Of a stretch of DNA of 64,000 nt, positions 9,608 through 21,779 are shown piece by piece. Under the pieces are notes generated by a model that saw only the letters and a program-made list of their open reading frames with translations, made no database searches and had not been told where the DNA came from. A program made the position numbers and the translations under genes. This DNA comes from Ceriagrion tenellum (taxonomy: Eukaryota > Arthropoda > Insecta > Odonata > Coenagrionidae): NCBI GenBank assembly GCA_963169105.1, contig OY720632.1:2480001-2544000 (forward strand). Direction: 5' to 3'. Each line of letters starts with the position of its first letter. Within the stretch, counting starts at the first letter, position 1.

Positions 9608-11183
9608 GTTTGCGAGCCCAAGGTAAAAGATGCGGCGTCGCCTTTCCTCTCTGGGGCCGGCCGCTCCTCCGAGGCTCCCTTACCGCACCCCTTCCAGACA
9701 CCCGCCCGCTGGATCCTCGAGAGCTTGGGTGCGGATTCTCAATCTCTTTTTATTTCAGAGCGCCATTCCGAAGTCGCCCATTTTCAAATATTTCATTATT
9801 GGATACGAATCGTGAATTACAATTTTCGCTATAGCTTTCTAACTGCTAATTTCAACTCCGCCTATATAAAACATTTTTTCCCGTACCCTTGATCCGCCGA
9901 GCACATAACCTTCAGGATACGCGTAGAGCAGTCAGGGAACCTCTGCTTTTAAGTAAACAAATACCCTGGTGGTAATAGAGAGAAAAATAATCGCGCACAT
10001 TGGTGCGACATACCATTTAATAATACAAAAGAGACATAAAACCAATAAAAACGTTAGCCTCCAAGGGGCTTTTATGTTAGGAAAAATAAACGAAATATAG
10101 ACAACTAAGACTGAATTTCTTGCGGAATACTGATGGATCATACATTTTTCATGCAGCTGTATAGAAAGCATTTACTTCTGATGTTGGTAACTCCGTCGCA
10201 AATTTCTGAAGCACTTGATTCTATAACTTTTTCTGAATAAAATTGTGGGGAAAGTGGCTGACTGACACACTAAAAATTCAAGTAACTCTTAATGATCTTC
10301 CACGTCACTTATGCATTTATAAAAGGTGACCAAGTGATGCTCTCATTAACGTTTCGTCCAAAAATCTCACATTAAGGTACAACTTGTTTCTACCACTCAT
10401 AAATGGCTTTTCCATAACTTTCTCCATTCACTCATAATTCACTTTAAGCACGCCGGCTTTCCTTTTAGATTTTGGCTAAGTTTTAACTCGCATAAATCTT
10501 TAAAAGAGATTCTTGATTCATTCACCTCGCTGATTTCCATGGCTTGCTATTTTTCTTTTACTCATGAGAAACTCCAAAATTTTTCAGAAAAAAATCTAGA
10601 AACAATGGAGCTATTTTTTTATTACAATTCATCCACGGTTTTCACCGCCGTTGGAAAATCTGCGAAAATAATTTGGCATTTTAAAGAGGCATTTGGTAGC
10701 ATTGTTATAGAAAACAAACTTGTTTCCTCGCCCATCTGTTTTATCAACGAATACGACGTAAAAGTCTTTTAATTAATGCTCGAAATAAATTTCCAATTTG
10801 CAGGTCCAGATAATATCACTATTGACCTTTTCTTTGGTTAAAACTTTTCATTAAATTTATTTTGTTGAATTCAGAGAATAGCAAATTATTTTAATGAAAT
10901 GATCCGTGTGTATGGCAGGGGGGAAAAACTCTGCGCAACCGCTACTCAACGAAAAAGACGGGTAGGCGGCAGAGAGAGCTCGTTTTGATCACTCCTTCGG
11001 CATGCAAAACAAACTCAACTTCTTTTAGTTATACAAAAATTAAAATAAAAAACTGCTGTTTTCCACACGCTTGCCATTTTGCTGTAAGAGGACTATGAAT
11101 TTACATACACAGAATGCAGCAAGTTAAGTAGGGATGAGATGCACCGAATAGTTCAAATTGTAATAGCAAACTTTGATGTATCT
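9608..11183. other. A+T-rich non-coding
   Basis: Apart from a short GC-rich patch at about 9625-9730, this is A+T-rich sequence with no recognised gene, RNA or repeat. Confidence 0.45.
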
Positions 11184-11193
11184 ATAAAAAGAG

Positions 11194-11497
11194 GCGGATC
11201 GGGTTGGTGTGGTGGCTAGAGAGTACTGGCTCATAGTCACACGGACGGCCAGGGTCCCTGCAGTGGACTACGTTTTCAGAGGAAACCTACTTGAGTGCCT
11301 CGAGGAGGGCACTTCAAGTACAGTACTCCGTCTCTCTGTCGGATGAGACGTTAAACCGTGGTCCCCTTGGCGCCTTTTCGTTAAGAGCAGGCTAATTCCG
11401 ACGCCGGGTTTCTATCCTATCTACCCTCCCTCCCTTACCTATCCCCTATGACGCATATGACCTTAGGAGTCGGTCGCCTACTCAAATATCCAATCCA
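11194..11497 (+). mobile_element. tRNA-derived SINE, copy 2 (10-bp TSD)
   Basis: Same family as the minus-strand copy at 5900-6211: a tRNA-like head with box A (GTGGCTAGAGAG), a degenerate box B (GGCCAGGGTCCC), a shared body (CAGTACTCCGTCTC, GAGACGTTAAACCG, GACGCCGGGTTTCTATCC) and the same CCAATCCAA end. A perfect 10-bp direct repeat, ATAAAAAGAG, flanks it at 11184-11193 and 11498-11507. Box B is more degraded than in copy 1, so this copy is unlikely to be transcribed by polymerase III. Confidence 0.9.
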
Positions 11498-11818
11498 ATA
11501 AAAAGAGTCGATACATTTTTCTCCATGCACCAAGGTCTGTACGGGAACACTTTTAATCCGGGTGAAGGTATTTCTGCTGAACAACCTGCGGTGTTGGAGC
11601 CGAACATCTGGACATCTAGTTTCCTTAAATTTTTCCTAAATTGCCCTGGCGATTAGAAAGCCTAATTATAGTGGTGATCCTCGCATTGGCGCGGCAAGTC
11701 AATGGTCGATGGTTCCATTCCCAGTGGATGTGAATTTATTCCCAAGGCTATTTCTGAGTCAGGTTATGCTGGCCACCACCTGGAACTCTGCTTTGGAACG
11801 TCAGGCAATGCAAACATT

Positions 11819-12367
11819 TAACGTAGTTTGAGCGAAATATCGTTGTACCTAGAAATCAATGAAGTTGGTCTCATTTTAAAGAAAAATATATCAACCTTCA
11901 ATTGACACCAAAAATTCAACACCTTACCGCATTATTTACCGAAATATTTGCCAGAAAATTCATCCCTTTTATATGGGAAATGGTACGTGTATAAACTCCC
12001 GAGAGACCTTATATTAAAAATGAGGCATTTCCTAAACTTAGATCTCGTCAAAAAATCAACAGCGTGTAGTTTGTGTGTTTTCTCAACTATATTTGAAAAT
12101 TAATCATATTCTCACCACGATAAATTCTTGAGGATCACACTAAACCTTCCGATTTGATGAAGTTTCAAACGTACCGCGTGAAAGAAATGAGTCAAGTTAA
12201 AGACTTATTTAGATATTTTCATTCGAGGAGTGACAATTTCAGTCATGTAAAACTATATTATTGCATCATCAATAATGCAATATTTAATTCATGTATCCGA
12301 CAGCTGGTGAAATTAAAAAGTATAATTCGAATATGATTAGGGAACTATATCGCTCGCACTACTTTAA
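11819..12367 (+). mobile_element. AAGGTAGT-family TIR element, copy A
   Basis: One of seven pieces of a ~550-bp family in this window. The left end reads (A)ACGTAGTTTGAGCGAAATAT and the right end, inverted, TTAAAGTAGTGCGAGCGATA. The shared interior includes TGACACCAAAAATTCAAC, GAGGCATTTCCTAA, GTTTTCTCAACTATATTTG and a small palindrome CATCATTAATAATGCAATA-like near 12262-12285. No transposase frame is present, so it is a MITE-like element. Confidence 0.8.
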
Positions 12368-12463
12368 GGAACACGCTCAAATCTCTTGTTTGGCCACGTA
12401 TTTTACCCCGCGCTCGATCTCATGAATCAGTGAACACGAGTCCTCCAAGATCTCGGTCGGTTC

Positions 12464-12900
12464 TCAACCCGGCATCCGCAAACGCTTCCCTTTCCCCCCC
12501 CCCCCTCCTTCCCCTCCACCCCCCGCCCCGCTAAACCCCTCCCATCTAACTCCCCCCTCCCCCATATCACTCCCTCCCCTTCCCTTCACTAACAACCCCT
12601 CCTCCCAATGTCTCCTAAGTGCCCTAAGTGGGCACGCGCTCGCCACGGCGAATATATGTATAGTGGAATGGAAGGGAGGAGGGAGTCGAAGAGGAGAAAG
12701 GGAGGGAAAGCTTTCACTGTGGAGAGGGAATCCGACCGATCCACTGGTAGTATATAGAGGCGGCCTCTTTATGAGAGCCGTTCCCACGGGCGACGAGGAC
12801 GTGCTTAAGACGGCGAGAGAGAGACACGAGCCGAGAAAAAATGAAAAGCGAAGCGGAGACGCGCTGCCGCCGCCCAATGAGTACAACTACTATGGCGTAG
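12464..12900. other. GC-rich pyrimidine tract and CpG-rich patch
   Basis: The plus strand is nearly pure pyrimidine at about 12485-12610, including long C runs near 12490-12535 that make the minus strand a good G-quadruplex candidate. It is followed by CpG-rich sequence (12640-12890) with TATATAGAGGCGG near 12750. Frames on both strands here reflect composition. It could be a promoter region, but no gene is attached. Confidence 0.4.
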
Positions 12901-13014
12901 TATCGGAATGCGTAATTACTTATTACCCTTTTGTATAATACATCTAGTGCTACCTAGTTTCATACGCAAACTTATTTTCTATGTCACTTGGAAAAAGTTC
13001 TTTTGTGTTAATCA

Positions 13015-13456
13015 TGAGGATGAGTCGAATCCAAATGTAGATTCTCGATTCCACCGATTCTCAGGATTAGAATCGGTATCGAGAATCGACCGCCTAAAGT
13101 CGATTCCGATTCCATCGATTCCAGATAGATAAATAATCAAATCAAATTACATTTATCACATCATATTTGTCTCAGTAATTTTGGGTGTGTAGGCTATCAA
13201 TTTGTACTTTTTTATCAAACTCAATAAGCTGAGGATATATTTGCTGAAATTTCTTAAGAAATGTACTTTTTCAGCGACTTAATTGTCTTTATTATTTTTA
13301 TTTCATTTCAGCCAATACTTGAATTTAAATGATAGTCGTACGCTACTGGTATATCAATATCCCACCTGTTATTAGGAATAAAAATCGATGGAATCGACAT
13401 CGAGAATCGATTTGAAAGAATCGGAATAGAAAAAAAGTGGAATCGACTCATCCCTA
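13015..13456 (+). mobile_element. hAT-like non-autonomous element, copy 1 (unoccupied)
   Basis: The ends are inverted: TGAGGATGAGTCGAATCC at the left and, on the minus strand, TAGGGATGAGTCGATTCCA at the right. Immediately outside lie GTTAATCA (13007-13014) and GTTAATTA (13457-13464), an 8-bp duplication with one mismatch, as hAT elements make. The interior is rich in GATTCC/GAATCG words. A second copy spans 37732-37979 plus 41401-41564 and is interrupted by an RTE LINE. A complication is that the two copies stay alike for about 100 bp beyond the right end (to 13557), so the mobile unit may be larger or nested in another repeat. Confidence 0.7.
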
Positions 13457-13557
13457 GTTAATTAGAATTGCAGTCTCATCTGCAGTTCGTGTGATCACAT
13501 AAGCGTGCTTGGTGTGGATAGAATACATCCTCTTTTAGTCAAATATATTTAATTTTT

Positions 13558-14030
13558 AGACTTAAATCAAATATTTAAACTCTATATCGCACACGCACAA
13601 AATATTCGCACCAACAAAATATGATGAATACAATTTATACCTAATATTGGTGCCGTCAAAAGAGTTTGTGAAAAGATGCTCTGGCGTCGAAAATATCTGT
13701 AATCAGCATCACAAAAGAAAAAAAAGTTGAATGTCTTTTCCACATGATAAGAAATGTACATTCCGTCCAAAACTACGCGGTTTTATGATTAGAACCGGGA
13801 GCGCCTATAACTCGGGTGCTTCTTGGAACATATGATCCATGTCTATTGTCCTTGGATCAGTGTCACGACTTTTCGCTTAAACTTCCATATACAGTCCGTT
13901 TTTGCTTAACACTATTACGCAAAGCATTCATTACCTGCAATAATAGTTCGGAGAATTTCTTGAAATTGATTTATCTATAGTAGAAAAAGGATTTGTTTGC
14001 AATATCAAACTCTATTGAGTAAAGCCTAGT
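13558..14030. other. A+T-rich non-coding
   Basis: No gene or recognised repeat seen between the end of the repeat homology at 13557 and the LINE remnant at 14033. Confidence 0.45.
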
Positions 14031-14032
14031 AA

Positions 14033-14438
14033 GTTCAAAGGAAGGCAGCGAGGTATGTTCTGAATCGGCATAAGAGGACTGAAAGCGTGACAGTGATGAG
14101 AGTCTTAGGATGGGTGAGTCTACAGAGCAGATGGAAAAGAAGTAGAATTTGCGGGTTGAATAGAATTATTAAGAACGAAGCAGAATGGGGCGAGCTTCGA
14201 ACGGAACTCGAGGAGTCATCCTTCATCAGCAAAGGATGATCACATGTTCAAAGTAAAACAGAGATCCCAAAAAACAAATGTTAAAAAATTCTTATTCCTC
14301 AATGGGACGATTATTGAATGGAACCAGTTACCTGGAGAGTTGTTTGAACCCTTACCTTCTGACATACACAGCCATTCAAAAAGAAATATAATGAATGCAT
14401 GCAAAGACTTTGATATGTGCACCATTTATGCAATTTGA
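14033..14438 (+). pseudogene. CR1/Jockey-like LINE C-terminal remnant (second family)
   Basis: The frame at 14033-14239 reads VQRKAARYVLNR, then VMRVLGWVSLQSRWKRSRIC and WGELRTELEE before a TGA. After a one-base shift the frame at 14238-14438 continues DHMFKVKQRSQK, KKFLFLNGTIIEWNQLPGEL and ends CTIYAI. The RKAARYV, LGW-x-x-LQ-R-R and IIEWNQLP motifs are the usual C-terminal signature of CR1/Jockey-group LINE polyproteins, beyond the RT domain. The sequence differs from the CR1-like family that recurs elsewhere in this window. No RT core, endonuclease or 3' tail is recognisable, so it is a fragment with at least one frameshift. Confidence 0.75.
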
Positions 14439-17399
14439 TCGGTGATAGATATTAACATCTATGCTTATCTTTCACGATGTTTTCGATTATCTACGATTTT
14501 GTGTTATTTTTCGTCTCACATCACATGGCATATTTTGACGTAACCTGACAGTGCCACCTGACCTTTGTCTATTCGTACTGACCTGTGGACAAAAATAAAT
14601 AAAACTTTATCAGTAATCAAAAATAGATCCTCAGTATGAGAACGACGTGATTCCGTTTTTCACACAATACCCTTTAGTGGCGAAGTGCAGTGCTTTCAGA
14701 TTTATTCATACGCGTGGAGGACAGCCCAGGGCAGGGCCCAATGACGATTGTTGCGCCCGGAGCGCAATGCAGTCGAAATGGCGGACGCCAAACCCCTTCA
14801 CTCACGAAACTAGGTCGGCAACCGGTTTCAATATCTCCTCTCGGAAAAACAAAATTGCGTTCATTCCGCAGAAACTTGGACCATTCGCCGGCAAAATAAT
14901 GACCGACGGCTTTTTGTGTGGCAATACAAAAGAGAGCTCGAAAATCGGATAAAAAATGAGAGCCTTCCGCTAGGTCTGAGAGGCTACTTTCCACGAAGTT
15001 TCGACGACCTGCATATGCATTCCGTCTTATGTTTATCTTCTTGGTAAAAGAAAAATGACCTACGGCAAACAAGGAGGGATCTCTTCGTGGAAGGGAAGCT
15101 CCAAGCGGGAAACATATTAACGCAAGCGAAGCGTGCGTAACAGTGCTGCTTCCTTCCTCGTAATGAGCCACATTTGTTTCGCTTTCCCGGGCAGCTGGAA
15201 CGCAGGAAGAAGAGAGGCTCCGCGGACGACTTTTCGGTTACGACGTGTTACGATTCAACTGCCCACCCGCCTGGATTTCCTCCTTCGGATGTGAAACCTC
15301 ACCGCCCACCAGATGGGTCGGTCCCCGAGGGGCCTCCACCAGTCATCCTCCCCACATCCCTCCACGTTGTGTGGTGCGTCGATCCGGTGGCCATAACGGT
15401 TTATACACTGCGCGCGCCTCCCACATGGCGTTTGGATGCAATGAAGGCGCTGTACATGAATTTTCACTGTGGACTAAATTCCACCATCTCGTTTTGTTAA
15501 TTCCTGGAGTTGAGTCTTTCTGCGCCGTATGATTACCTGCTTCGTGCAGCTTCGTGCTCTGTGCTTCCGTGCAGCTGACTGTTGAGCTATTTACGGTCAT
15601 GCGGCCCTCGTTGGATTAGTCAGAAATTCGTCGGAATTAAAGGACTAATTTGAGAAAATTGGGCGCATATTATTTAATTTAAATTGCATGACTACTTTGT
15701 AAACGTTCAATTACCTTTGCGTTTCATTTCAATAAATGTCAGTTGAAACACAGGATATTAGTAAATCTAGAACCACGATTACATTCTTATTGAGTCTGGA
15801 CCTTATTTATAACTGGGCAAAATGTTCAACGTAGTCACGGGCTTTCTAATTATTTTACACTTGAATATTATTTTACCCTTGAACGCTATTGTTCGTCATC
15901 GTGATCCCTCACAGAGAAACTTATATTTATTTCCACCACTGGAATTTAGGACTTAGGCTACCGTCAACAAATATCTGACCTATTATTCTTAAGAATTATT
16001 TTTAAAAGGTCAACGGGAAAGAAAAAAGATCAACAGAAGGATTCTTAGCTGCTAGGAAATTATAGATGGTTGAGAAACAGAATAAAATGAATTTATGGTA
16101 TATGGGAAGAAGGAATTCAGGAACATGTATGAACAGGGTAAAGAAAAGAATGACAGCTGATCTTTTTTTACGGAAATGATTTCCGTATTACCTTCCTAGA
16201 GTACTGCTAAGAATCCTCCCTTAACTTTCAATCCCTTCTCACGACATCTTTCATTTATCATGGCTTGTGTAATTATGGTTTTTTTTGGTGACTATAGTTA
16301 ATGTGGTCATTAATATGTTTATTTCATTAACCCGTTTTCTCTGCCAATGTAAAACGCCTCTTTGATGTTTTTGGTTTTAAGGGAAATAAATAAAAAATAA
16401 ATCCAATGTTCAGGACATGAATATATATTATGGAACGTGATCTCGTCGCCAAAAACTGTTGTCTAGAATTCCGTAAACAAACAACTTTTTGGAAAGTGGT
16501 GCCACCTAGTGATGAAGGACGTAAGTTCAAATGTAAATACAGTCGACAGATTGTAAATAAACACGTCTTACCGATTTTACCATGAATATACATGGGTTTT
16601 ACTTACAATTAATCATAATGCACTGTATTAAAAATGTATTACTACACACGGGACGTAATTATATACTTATTTAATATCGTCCGGTCTACAGACATATTTA
16701 TTTCCTCTCCAAATTTAATTACAATAATGCACAATTAACTTCTTAGCACCTTATGAATATCGCTATACGGAAATTTAATACTAATGCGAGGTGACTTCAT
16801 GAGTATTCCAAATGGCCATCATTGCAGTGAAGGTAAAAAGGCACTTGCCGCTGCCTTGAACAAATTCTTATTTTTCAATCCAAGTCTCCTACTTTGGGTC
16901 CTCGTAGACGCATACCCTGTTTTGCAGCCTGGTATGAAGCACGTTCTGTTTTGAAAAGGCATTAAAAAGTTTTTATTTAAGCCGAACGGTCTTAATGCAT
17001 TCAAATTAGAATCATAGTCTGGCAAACATTGTCGTCGGCACTCGATGGACGTCTCATAAACCTCTTACACTTCTTCTGTAATGGATATTCCCTCTCTAGC
17101 ATTTACAAAGTAACTTTTAGATCACAAAAATAGCAAGATATTCTTCAAAGCATCAAGTAATTCATATCTCCTCGATCGTTATTGAATATTCACCACAGTC
17201 TCACGTTAGCAACAATTAACTATTAGGCTATTTACAATAACAACTGAAAAGACACTAATCGAAGTGGCGCCAAGGACTGGGTGAACTAAATGTGGAAATT
17301 TAGGCAACACGTGGCCAACGCAACAATTCTTGACATCCGAATCCTTAATATATGTTCATGGGTCAGGAATAGGCGAAAGAAAGAGAGCAGCTCTGAGCT
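14439..17399. other. Intergenic; CpG-moderate segment at 14650-15600
   Basis: At 14650-15600 the sequence is richer in CpG and has overlapping open frames of 70-165 codons on both strands. None shows a recognisable domain, and frames open on opposite strands together point to composition. From 15600 to 17400 it is A+T-rich with no feature recognised. Confidence 0.4.
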
Positions 17400-17610
17400 G
17401 ACAGCTCTGCGGGGGGGGGGGGGAGGGAAGGGAGGGAAGAGGAAGAAGAAACGGGGAGTGAAATTGAGGAGGCTCACGGAGGAGTTGGATGGAGGAGGCG
17501 AGGGAGGATTAGGTAGGAGCGTTAATCCCACCCCACCCGTTCCCCGCCCTCCTCCCCACTCACTAAAACCCCCGCCTCCTTCCTTCCCCCAGCGTCCTAT
17601 CTGCTCATGT
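17400..17610. repeat. Polypurine then polypyrimidine tract
   Basis: A run of about 15 G residues at 17409-17423 starts a purine-rich block (to about 17515), followed by a pyrimidine-rich block (17528-17595) of CCCACCCC/CCTCC words. The two halves are roughly complementary in character and could form triplex or G-quadruplex structures. Opposite-strand frames of 112-120 codons here are low-complexity artefacts. Confidence 0.6.
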
Positions 17611-17722
17611 GCGACCGCCAACATTCCGAGGCGTTTTGAATCGAAGAAATGATTTCTCCCAGTTTTTCCTCTCCCTACTAAATGAGGTTGCCAGCGTGTT
17701 ACACTGGAGCACCGTTCACTAA

Positions 17723-17724
<2 letters not shown>

Positions 17725-17782
<58 letters not shown>

Positions 17783-17791
17783 CTCTCTCTG
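17725..17791. repeat. (AT)n(CT)n microsatellite
   Basis: About 27 uninterrupted AT units (17725-17778) run directly into about six CT units (17779-17790). It is likely length-polymorphic. Confidence 0.95.
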
Positions 17792-19218
17792 TCTTAAGTT
17801 TTATGAAATTCGATAGAAGGCATCGGATGAAAAGAAATAAACGGTGAGTTTGATTTTTTACCCCAAGCGATTTTCTTTCCTCTTTGTATCAAAGAAATGG
17901 AGGTGAAAGCGATAAAATTACCCCCTCGTTCATGAGAAATCACGAAAGCGGTAGGAGAGATATTTTGTTTAGTTGACGTGTCATAGTTTCGAAATAGATA
18001 ACTACGCGGATCGGAATTTTGATGAAGAAATTGCATACTCCTTTCAAAATTTAAGAACGAGTAATCGAAATAATCGTTTTGAAGTTTCACGTTATAATTG
18101 CAAGATGGCGTTAATTAGGGTAGACACTGATTATACAGCTCCAAGACATTTGTTTTACTCTCCTGTTCATTTGGGACATGGCTACAAAGAGTAGACTGGT
18201 AGATTTTTCATTACGAATTATCGGTACATTCACAAAGTATATTGTTATCTATTACTTTAAAAATTTTTATGCCGCAGGAGGTAACTAGAAGCCAATGGTA
18301 GAATGAAAAATGTACCGTCCGATATATGAGGCGAAATATAAGGCTACGGGGATGAATGATAGAGTTAAAACTAAATATATTTCATTAAATTAATAATAAA
18401 TTCACATATGTGGTAGCAGAGTATACTATTGTTCCCTGTACTTAAAGAGGAAGTGTGTGTTGCTCCTCCATAGTAGACTATCTTGTCCACGATGCATAGT
18501 TTATGCCGCTCTCTCTCATGAGTACCTGAATGTTTAGCAGATGGCCTTTCAAGATCACAGAGGTGAAGAAAAACCTCAGAGAGAAACGCTCCAAGCCCTC
18601 ACGGACGTCGACTGTCTCTTTTCTCTTCCCAACTGTGCCCTTTTAATTCATCCTTATAATTGAGTGCCGACATTAGAAATGGGATATAACCTTTAGGAGT
18701 AACTTATATCCTCTTGTGTCCACTTTTCTCGGTTTTCTCTCCAGAATAGCGAGCGCACACGAAAGATCTTTGAGGGCTTTTTTCTCTTTTATTCACCATT
18801 ACTTTTCTTTCCATGTAACCCCTTTCTATTAAAGTAATAATCTTATAGATCTCTACAGAAATCTATTCACTCTACGCATTTTACTTACCACGCTTCTGGT
18901 TTTATTAGAAAAAAGGGTTGAGCCTCATATTCAAACACCTTAGGATTATTTACACTAATGATTGCTAATTTGACGAAAATTAGTTCATAAGATACCACGT
19001 AACTAGGTCTTTCATCTCGCTGCATTGCTCATTTTTCGATATTTTATGATTATATTTGAATATATTTCATGATAAACTACGTAAAATGCCTTTTTACTAG
19101 GAAAACATGGACTTACGATTGACACAAAGGATATTTTATTGGTCAAATGCATGGATGATTTTGTGAAAAGCAAATGAGAGTCGAGTCTTGAGACAACTGA
19201 GGAGTCAATGATGAACTA
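17792..19218. other. A+T-rich non-coding
   Basis: No recognised gene or repeat. A 73-codon frame at 17973-18194 has no motif that supports it. Confidence 0.45.
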
Positions 19219-19294
19219 GCGTTGAAATCTCCACCTTGGCGAGCAAACGTTGAAGTCTCCACCGTGGCGAGCAAGCGTTGAAGTCACCAGCAAG
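19219..19294 (+). repeat. 28-bp tandem repeat, ~2.7 units
   Basis: The unit CGTTGAAGTCTCCACCGTGG + CGAGCAAG occurs at 19219-19247, 19248-19275 and, truncated, 19276-19294. Adjacent full units differ at about three positions. Confidence 0.8.
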
Positions 19295-19429
19295 TAACAA
19301 ATAGGAAGAAAGGGACGTTGACTCAGAACAAATGGAAATGCAAGGTAAATCCAACTCAAGGCGTGAGCTTTTGTTTAGCCAGCAGCAGGGAGTGTGGGCG
19401 CCGTGGGAATAGAGGGCGCTCCGGGCACC

Positions 19430-20110
19430 GTCTTATTGGGCGGCTGACCCACTGTGCGCCGCAGTGACCCACTGCCTTCCTTGCGCCATCTTCCTCCTCC
19501 TCCTCCTCTCCTCCCCCCCCCCCCCGCATCCCTCCCCCACCAATCCATTGGCCCCTTTCACCCCTCGCCCTTTCTTCCCTCCCGTACCCGGCTCATCGCG
19601 TGTCCCAGCCGCCTCGGCACAGACGTGGCACACCGTCCGATCCCGGCATCCGATCGCTTTCGCCTCGCGAAGAAAACCACGGGAGCGACCGCGGGAGGCC
19701 CCGCTTGCGCCTTCCTCTCGACACTCTCACCCGGGCGAAATGCGCTCCTGCAGCGCTGGCTGCCACAAAAATGAGAGGAAATATTTAATTTTTCGCAAAC
19801 ACGGGACTCTGAAGGGGCATAGGTGAGAGAGAATGCTGCAAAATGTTTAGTGGAAACGCTGCCGATACCACGCAGGTCACGTGGAGAGGTGAGGGGTCGC
19901 GTGATTTTCGCCGCGTGCGTGTCAACTGCGCGGGCTCTCCGAACGCGAAGAAAGCGAGGTCTCGAGGGCACCTCAGGAAGAGAGATATGTGCGGGGCGCG
20001 ACACGATACGATCAGTCGTCCATTTTCTCCTTTCAAACCTTTTCTCGCCGAGCATTCGGGAGGCACCCAGCGCCCGCCTATCGTGCGCTACTTTGTCGTT
20101 TTCATTTGTC
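19430..20110. promoter_or_regulatory. CpG-rich island, promoter candidate
   Basis: CpG dinucleotides are dense across about 680 bp, starting with a pyrimidine tract (19490-19560), in contrast to the A+T-rich flanks. Open frames of 90-176 codons exist on both strands and in several frames, which is what GC-rich, stop-poor DNA gives. No protein domain was recognised. It is a candidate promoter or first-exon region of an unseen host gene; direction and gene are unknown. Confidence 0.3.
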
Positions 20111-21779
20111 GTTTGATTTGGGCAAGATCATTGTACACTCGGTACCATTTTAGGTCGCCTTCTTGGCTGATGATGAGGCTTTATAGTCTTTCCTTAATTA
20201 GGTATCCAGAAACTATTAGCGATTGTGGTCAGTTTCGGAACCTCAACACCCCAAGGTCTTACCGAAACAAAGAAGTTCAACTTGAGCTGCACCGGATATA
20301 CTTCAACATTTCCGCCAGTCATTTCGTAATTTGGTGTTTGAACCGCCATCCAGAGATTTCGACGATAGCCTAAAGTATGCAAATGGCCTTCTAAATCAAC
20401 AGCTTGGATTGCTCCTCGTGAACAATAATCCGTTTAGTATGAATCGTGCGCTGGTCAGATAATTAAGGGAGGCCGTTAGAATGGCCTCAGGGAAAAATTT
20501 GCCCCGCTAAGTCGACCAAGAGAGCGTGAGTAGTCGCCTGGCTAATTGTGCTCCCCAGTAGCGCCTTCCTCCGTTTTGGGATCCTCGCGAGGCACGCCAT
20601 CAGGTTCATGTCGTTCCCGCACTCTCTCCCACCCGCATCCGGCCACAGCCCACCATCGGCGGCCTTCTCCATTCTGTTTTCGTCGACTCTACATTTTTTC
20701 TTCCATCCCCTTCGGCTCTACGAACCTCATCATCTCGGGATCGCCGTCAACCCGATGCACTTGCCACCGTCCCCCACTTTTATGACGGAAACTATATTTT
20801 CTCATCCAACTAATTTCTCTCTAATATTAAAGCCTATCTCTATCTCCGCTATGTGGTGATGTAAGAATAAATTGAGTTTCTTGAAAGTGATTTCTCGTGT
20901 ATTATTTATTTTCTACCTAGTTACATCACAACGTCATACAACACGTAGCGAATCTTCTTGTTGACTGTCTTCAACACGAAAACGAAGCGAGAAATTCACA
21001 CCTATTTGATGATAAATATCTAGTAGTTGCGGTTCTTTCTTGAAAAATTCATAAATTGGACATAAGACATCGTTTGAACTGTCTAGCAAGCCACTAAGTA
21101 AGTGATAAAAAAAGAGTTATCCCCAACCTCGGGCAGTAAGACAAAGAAATTCTCAGATACAAGTAAAGTTACCACATCTGCATTTTTCACTGCCGGTGTC
21201 TCAAAAGCTTCACATTTCCACGCCTGTATCTTTAAAGCCTCCGAATTTGTCCATCTTCAAGTGCAATACGATCGCACCTGGCCACCTCGCATCCTACTGT
21301 CGCCGCAAAAACTCCCGAGTTTGGCGAGGAGGGAGGGAGGATTTGCGGGAAGCGGCGACGGTCGAGTGAAAGAAATGCTCTCCACCGAATGAGCGCAAGA
21401 GAGGGTAACGGGTAACCAGAGTGAGATAGAGGGGGGCAGGTAAAGCCAATTTCAAAGGGCGGTATTTTTTCCCGTGCCTTTCAAAGCCAATCCGTGACTG
21501 ACAGAAAAGGAGCGAATGCACGCGATCGCTCGCGATATTTCGGATCATTCAGAGGGCATTCCCGGCCGTGTTTGCTCCCGATTTCAGTTTTCGAGCTGAA
21601 GACGAAATAAAATCACCGAAAAATGGCTTTGGGTTCCTGAAAACGCCGTGTGCATCCTTTGCCATTAGTAGAGCCATCGCAAACACTGCAGCACCTTTGG
21701 GGAAAATTCATCTGACGTTTCACTCAGCGAGACCATCTCTGCGATTTATTTAAAATACTAGTTAGTTTTTTCCACACTA
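20111..21779. other. Intergenic, nothing recognised
   Basis: Mixed composition, with a GC-richer part at 21280-21560. No domain-bearing frame, RNA gene or shared repeat was seen. Confidence 0.4.

Noticed and set aside
14674..15171. 165-codon minus-strand frame
   Set aside because: No known motif, no repeat relation, and plus-strand frames of similar quality overlap it; it is better explained by GC content.
19558..20373. Long overlapping frames (up to 176 codons) on both strands
   Set aside because: Several frames on opposite strands are open at once in CpG-rich DNA, none contains a recognisable domain, and the pattern is expected from stop-poor composition.
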